From the NCBI GenBank assembly GCA_001797695.1, contig MGQD01000179.1:1-8411 (forward strand): a DNA stretch of 8,411 nt. Reading direction: 5' to 3'. The stretch's first letter is position 1. The number at the start of each line of letters is the position of its first letter. The notes under the pieces were generated by a model. It had not been told where the DNA came from, made no database searches, and saw only the letters and a list, made by a program, of their open reading frames with translations. Of this stretch, positions 5,678-8,411 are shown piece after piece. This stretch comes from Deltaproteobacteria bacterium RBG_13_49_15 (GTDB taxonomy: Bacteria; Desulfobacterota; Desulfobacteria; Desulfobacterales; UBA2156). Both the position numbers and the translations under genes were made by a program.

Positions 5678-6478
5678 TCAGTTTACCGACACCCACACCG
5701 AACCGAGATTAAGAGCTCTATCGGCTCGCTCGGCATATGTTGAAGCTTCTTCTTTTGTATTAAATCCCGTAGCATAGAGTCGGTGCCAAATTTCATCCTT
5801 AACTTGCACCCGCTTGATTTGAACAGGAAATCCATTTAAAGAAAATTCTGCTGCTTTTCGTTTGGCATACCCTTCTTTCCGGAAGGATGCGAAATTCACC
5901 GACCAGACTTTTGGCATATCCGCAGCCGGCTTGCTTATTTTTGTTGATTTGCTTTTTACAGGCGCCTCAAGCGTCATGAACCGTTTTAGGATTTCCTCCT
6001 GCTGGTGCTGCAATTCATCCAGGCGGGCTTTCATCGCGGCGATCTGCTCTCCGCTTCCGTTTGCCGGTTCCACAGCCTGTGTGAGTGCGGAAGGTTCCTG
6101 GTCTTGCTTTAGGGTAATCATCTCATTGCCCAGCACGCTGATCGTATGGTGCAGCTTCTTGACATCCGACTGCAACTTAAGGCTGATTGCTCCGATAACA
6201 CCGGTGACAATCAGCGCCAAAACAGCTAAACCCAGCGCTGAATAGGCAATGCGCCGGGTTTTGTTAATGTCCTCATTTAGATTTCGACAGAGCTCTTTTT
6301 GCTTAGCGACGAGTTTGGCGAGTTTTTCAGAGGGAGACTGGAGCTGGCTCTGCAAATCCGACAATTGATGTTGAACCTGATCGAGGCTTTCATCCACTTC
6401 ATTAAGCAAACCCCCGTTTAATTCATCCTCGATTTTACCAAATCCATTGCCATTTTTTCTTTTATCTGACCCGGTCAT
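5678..6478 (-). CDS. SPOR-domain single-pass membrane protein with coiled coils
   Basis: A 266-residue bitopic envelope protein. A cytoplasmic N-terminus (1-76) contains a Gln/Leu-rich coiled coil (about 27-70) and one cysteine. A transmembrane helix spans about 77-100 (AYSALGLAVLALIVTGVIGA). A periplasmic part follows with a second coiled coil (about 105-168), a Lys/Ser/Pro linker (about 172-190), and a C-terminal SPOR domain (about 191-266, PF05036) beginning WSVNFASF and ending VWVSVN. SPOR domains bind denuded glycan strands of peptidoglycan and often localise proteins to the division septum. Here the N-terminal cytoplasmic coiled coil could recruit a partner. The ATG at 6478 has AAAGGA very close upstream, so spacing is tight, and a good sigma-70 promoter lies 40-70 bases upstream. 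It faces the coiled-coil gene tail to tail. A role in cell-wall remodelling or division is inferred from the domain only. Confidence 0.88.
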   Translation of the reverse strand: MTGSDKRKNGNGFGKIEDELNGGLLNEVDESLDQVQHQLSDLQSQLQSPSEKLAKLVAKQKELCRNLNEDINKTRRIAYSALGLAVLALIVTGVIGAISLKLQSDVKKLHHTISVLGNEMITLKQDQEPSALTQAVEPANGSGEQIAAMKARLDELQHQQEEILKRFMTLEAPVKSKSTKISKPAADMPKVWSVNFASFRKEGYAKRKAAEFSLNGFPVQIKRVQVKDEIWHRLYATGFNTKEEASTYAERADRALNLGSVWVSVN

Positions 6479-6518
6479 TTCCTTTTCTCAATATCTAAAG
6501 AATAGAAACATTTCAGCC

Positions 6519-6547
6519 TTCATACCGTAGAGAAAATGGGGTGTCAA
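6519..6547 (-). promoter_or_regulatory. Predicted sigma-70 promoter of the SPOR-domain gene
   Basis: Read leftwards: perfect -35 TTGACA (6547-6542), exactly 17 bases of spacer, and -10 TATGAA (6524-6519, four of six consensus bases). The expected start near 6512 leaves a leader of about 34 bases before the ATG at 6478. Confidence 0.65.
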
Positions 6548-6744
6548 ATGGTTAAACCCTATAAACCCGATATCCAAAAAAAGACTATTTAGAAAAAGGG
6601 ATCTCTTAATTTCAAACAACTCATTGCTGTTTGTGCCGTCTTCTTCAATTCCCCAAACCTTTCGCTGTTCTTTTTAATGCTTAAAAACGGCAAGGGGTTT
6701 AAAATCACAAATCAAGATCTGACCGGTCTGCTTCCCGCAAGCCC

Positions 6745-6767
6745 AGCCTTTTAATAAGCCCAAGGCT
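6745..6767. repeat. Hairpin 1 of a three-hairpin cluster
   Basis: AGCCTT (6745-6750) and AAGGCT (6762-6767) are perfect inverted complements with an 11-base loop. A direct repeat, AAGCCC, also occurs on both sides of the left arm region. The stem is weak on its own and is notable only as part of the tandem cluster. Confidence 0.35.
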
Positions 6768-6781
6768 CATTAAGACGGGGA

Positions 6782-6815
6782 CAAGGGAAGCTATCTAAAA
6801 TAGACATTTTCCTTG
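6782..6815. repeat. Hairpin 2 of a three-hairpin cluster
   Basis: CAAGGGAAG (6782-6790) pairs with TTTTCCTTG (6807-6815) over nine positions with two G-T wobbles, loop 16 bases. It is preceded by GACGGGGA, and GGGGACA-type flanks remind me of palindromic elements seen near REP-associated transposases. That resemblance is from memory and untested. Confidence 0.35.
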
Positions 6816-6819
6816 CCGG

Positions 6820-6849
6820 GAAGCCCCGCTCTTCAGAGCGGGCAGCTTC
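6820..6849. repeat. Hairpin 3: strong GC-rich hairpin next to the Kef-type stop codon
   Basis: GAAGC plus CCCGCTC (6820-6831), loop TTCA (6832-6835), then GAGCGGG (6836-6842), a two-base bulge CA, and GCTTC (6845-6849). That makes twelve pairs with one bulge, the most stable structure in the window. It lies 5 bases beyond the TAG stop (6857-6855) of the Kef-type gene. Without a T-run it is more likely an mRNA 3'-end stabiliser, a REP-like unit, or a relic end of an IS200/IS605-type element than an intrinsic terminator. Confidence 0.55.
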
Positions 6850-6854
6850 ACTCC

Positions 6855-8411
6855 CTAAGGGAAGATTTCGTCGCGCTCGTGCCACTTCCCCTTGGCCGTC
6901 TCCTTAGCGGTCCGGTATTTGGCAATCTCGCCGGCCAAAGCCCGTTCAACGGCTTCGGTTATGATCTCGGCTGTTTCGATACGGGAAAGATAGACATAAT
7001 CGGCGCCGAGTTCGTACAACTGGCGGCTTTCCTCCAGTCCAATGGCGTTGGCGATGATGACGGCCTTTGGATTGATGCGGCGGACCTCCCCCACGATTTT
7101 TAGATTCGTTGTCCCCTTGAGGATATCGTCCTGAATGGTGCAGACGATCACTCTAGCTTTGTCCACCCCGGCATGATGCAATGTTTCGGCATTCGACAGG
7201 TCTCCGTATCGTACCGTCGGCCCATAAGCGGCTATCTGTTGATGGATGCCGACATTGAAATCCACCACGAGGATGCTCTTTAAAAGGTCGGGATGTTTCG
7301 CTTTCAGGTCATAGAGAAGGGAGGAGGCGATCCGGTGAAAGCCAAGCATGGCAACGCTGTAAGATTCTTCCTCGCCGGCGCCCACTTCTGCCGGAGTCTT
7401 AAATCCGAGCCGGCCCAGGAGAGGGGCCAGCTTGTCATGAATGGCATCCGCCTGTTTATAAAGCATCGGAGTCAATAGTGCGGTAATCACAAAGGCAAAG
7501 ATGATGATGCTGTTGAGGGCATTGTCGATGTGGCCAAGCTGCAGACCGGCATAGGCGATGACAAGGGTGAACTCCGAAACCTGAGCCAGGCGTGTTGATG
7601 TTACCATGGCGTTTCGGCGGTCAAGCCCGGTCCAATAGAGCAAGGGGAAAAAAATCACATACCGGGCAAGGATGGTTACTCCGCTGAACAGGACGGCCAT
7701 CACCAGAACACCAAATCCATCAGGCACTGGGATACCCATTCCGAGACCGACGAAAAAGAGGGTGACAAAAAAATCCTTGACTATTCCCACTTTTCCCAGC
7801 ACGTCGGTGCTGTAAGGAAGGTTGGCGATGCTGGTGCCGGCAATAAGGGCCCCCATGCTTGAGCCCACTGCCAAATGCCAGTTGAAACCGAATGCGGTTT
7901 CGGTGAAAACGTCCATATTGACACCGATGAATACGACAGCGAAGCACCATGCGATGGCAGCCACCAGGATCAGTTCAGGCATTTTCGCGATCCATTTGAA
8001 TCCGATCGGAAGGATATACTTGGCGACGAAAACAGCGCCGACGGCAAGAAGCGCAATCCCAATAAAAGAGACGAGGATTGGGATGATCTCCGGTTTTTCA
8101 AAGTTGGGTTGCACTGCGATGATGATGATCGCCCAAATGTCCTGAAAGATCAGGATACCCAACGATATCCGTCCCACCATGGTATCCATCTGAAATGTTT
8201 CCTGAAAGAGCTTGACCACGAGCAGGGTCGAGGAGGCGGCAAGTAAAAATCCGATGTAGAGCGGGATGTATCCGGACCCTTCTCCGCTTCCGGACAGGAG
8301 GGTTCCTCCGATGCCGGCCCAGATCAACAGCTTGGTAACAGCAATTCCGAATACGATGCACAGCGGAAACTGAAGGAGCCCGGAGAGGATCAGGGTCTTG
8401 CCGCTGGCAAG
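6855..8411 (-). CDS. Kef-type cation:proton antiporter with TrkA-N domain (5' end outside window)
   Basis: The C-terminal 518 residues of a CPA2-family monovalent cation:proton antiporter (Na_H_Exchanger PF00999, then TrkA_N PF02254). The frame is open to the window edge, so the start is missing; the TTG at 8327 lies inside a transmembrane region and is not the start. Family landmarks, in visible residue numbers (first codon at 8411): SSTLLVVKLFQE at about 60-71, GILIFQDIWA at 85-94, STDVLGKVGIVKDFFVTLFF at 201-220, and STRLAQVSEFTLVIA at 272-286. The cytoplasmic TrkA-N region runs from about 350 to 470 with the acidic residue D384 after strand 2 (ILVVDFN). Its nucleotide loop reads GFHRIA (357-362) rather than Gly-x-Gly-x-x-Gly. 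The protein ends in a charged tail with no TrkA-C domain. It probably exchanges K+ or Na+ for protons in pH or osmotic balance; ion choice is not readable. Confidence 0.92.
   Translation of the reverse strand, partial: LASGKTLILSGLLQFPLCIVFGIAVTKLLIWAGIGGTLLSGSGEGSGYIPLYIGFLLAASSTLLVVKLFQETFQMDTMVGRISLGILIFQDIWAIIIIAVQPNFEKPEIIPILVSFIGIALLAVGAVFVAKYILPIGFKWIAKMPELILVAAIAWCFAVVFIGVNMDVFTETAFGFNWHLAVGSSMGALIAGTSIANLPYSTDVLGKVGIVKDFFVTLFFVGLGMGIPVPDGFGVLVMAVLFSGVTILARYVIFFPLLYWTGLDRRNAMVTSTRLAQVSEFTLVIAYAGLQLGHIDNALNSIIIFAFVITALLTPMLYKQADAIHDKLAPLLGRLGFKTPAEVGAGEEESYSVAMLGFHRIASSLLYDLKAKHPDLLKSILVVDFNVGIHQQIAAYGPTVRYGDLSNAETLHHAGVDKARVIVCTIQDDILKGTTNLKIVGEVRRINPKAVIIANAIGLEESRQLYELGADYVYLSRIETAEIITEAVERALAGEIAKYRTAKETAKGKWHERDEIFP

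Larger units (their letters stand above)
6548..6854. other. Intergenic stretch between SPOR and Kef-type genes
   Basis: About 300 bases without a convincing gene. The left part (6548-6740) is AT-rich with short repeated AAACCC/GGTTT motifs but no clear structure. The right part (6741-6854) is GC-richer and holds three tandem hairpins directly downstream of the Kef-type gene's stop codon. No T-run follows any of them in the minus direction, so the Kef-type gene has no obvious intrinsic terminator. Confidence 0.5.

Noticed and set aside
5667..5683. Possible terminator at the convergent stops (AAAC...GTTT around TGATCA)
   Set aside because: The arms do not form a continuous stem and there is no T-run; only a 6-base palindrome is real.
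8325..8327. TTG as start of the Kef-type gene
   Set aside because: The frame stays open to the window edge, the upstream codons encode further hydrophobic sequence typical of the family, and there is no ribosome site.
1..8411. CRISPR array, tRNA, rRNA or toxin-antitoxin pair
   Set aside because: I saw no regularly spaced repeats, no cloverleaf with a TTCGA arm, no rRNA signature, and no adjacent pair of small genes of toxin-antitoxin type.

Overview
The window looks like chromosomal DNA from a Gram-negative, probably Desulfobacterota-type (sulfate-reducer-like deltaproteobacterial) organism. This is inferred from the gene set: a TauE/SafE sulfur-anion exporter, a Cache-domain sensor kinase with several stand-alone receivers, a SPOR-domain cell-envelope protein, and a textbook sigma-54 (-24/-12) promoter. 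No marker gene fixes the taxon. I see no rRNA, tRNA, CRISPR array or intact mobile element.

Region 1 (1-4552, all minus strand, read right to left) is an operon-like signalling and transport cluster. It runs: membrane histidine kinase (4552-2810), then three response regulators that are receiver domains with no DNA-binding output (2797-2405, 2280-1840, 1809-1339), then a TauE/SafE exporter (1219-251), then a small membrane protein cut by the window edge (218-1). The kinase and first receiver are separated by only 12 bases. The remaining gaps are 124, 30, 119 and 31 bases. A good sigma-70 promoter (4740-4713) lies upstream of the kinase. The simplest reading is that a periplasmic signal activates the kinase, which phosphorylates several receivers acting through protein contacts, and that the response is linked to export of a sulfur-containing anion.

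Region 2 (4553-5174) is a long AT-rich divergent intergenic region. It holds the kinase promoter with a small dyad at its predicted start site, two adjacent long hairpins that could refold into each other, and a near-perfect sigma-54 promoter facing right.

Region 3 (5175-6478) is a convergent pair with 11 bases between stop codons. On the plus strand is a 163-residue coiled-coil protein of unknown function driven by the sigma-54 promoter. On the minus strand is a 266-residue single-pass membrane protein with coiled coils and a C-terminal SPOR (peptidoglycan-binding) domain, with its own sigma-70 promoter.

Region 4 (6479-8411) is an intergenic stretch with three tandem hairpins, resembling a REP-like or IS200/IS605-end relic. 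It is followed by the 3' part of a Kef-type cation:proton antiporter with a TrkA-N domain, whose 5' end lies beyond the window.

The points most worth following are the sigma-54-controlled unknown coiled-coil gene, the one-kinase/three-receiver/exporter cluster, and the lone Cys-x3-Cys pair in the kinase's sensor domain.
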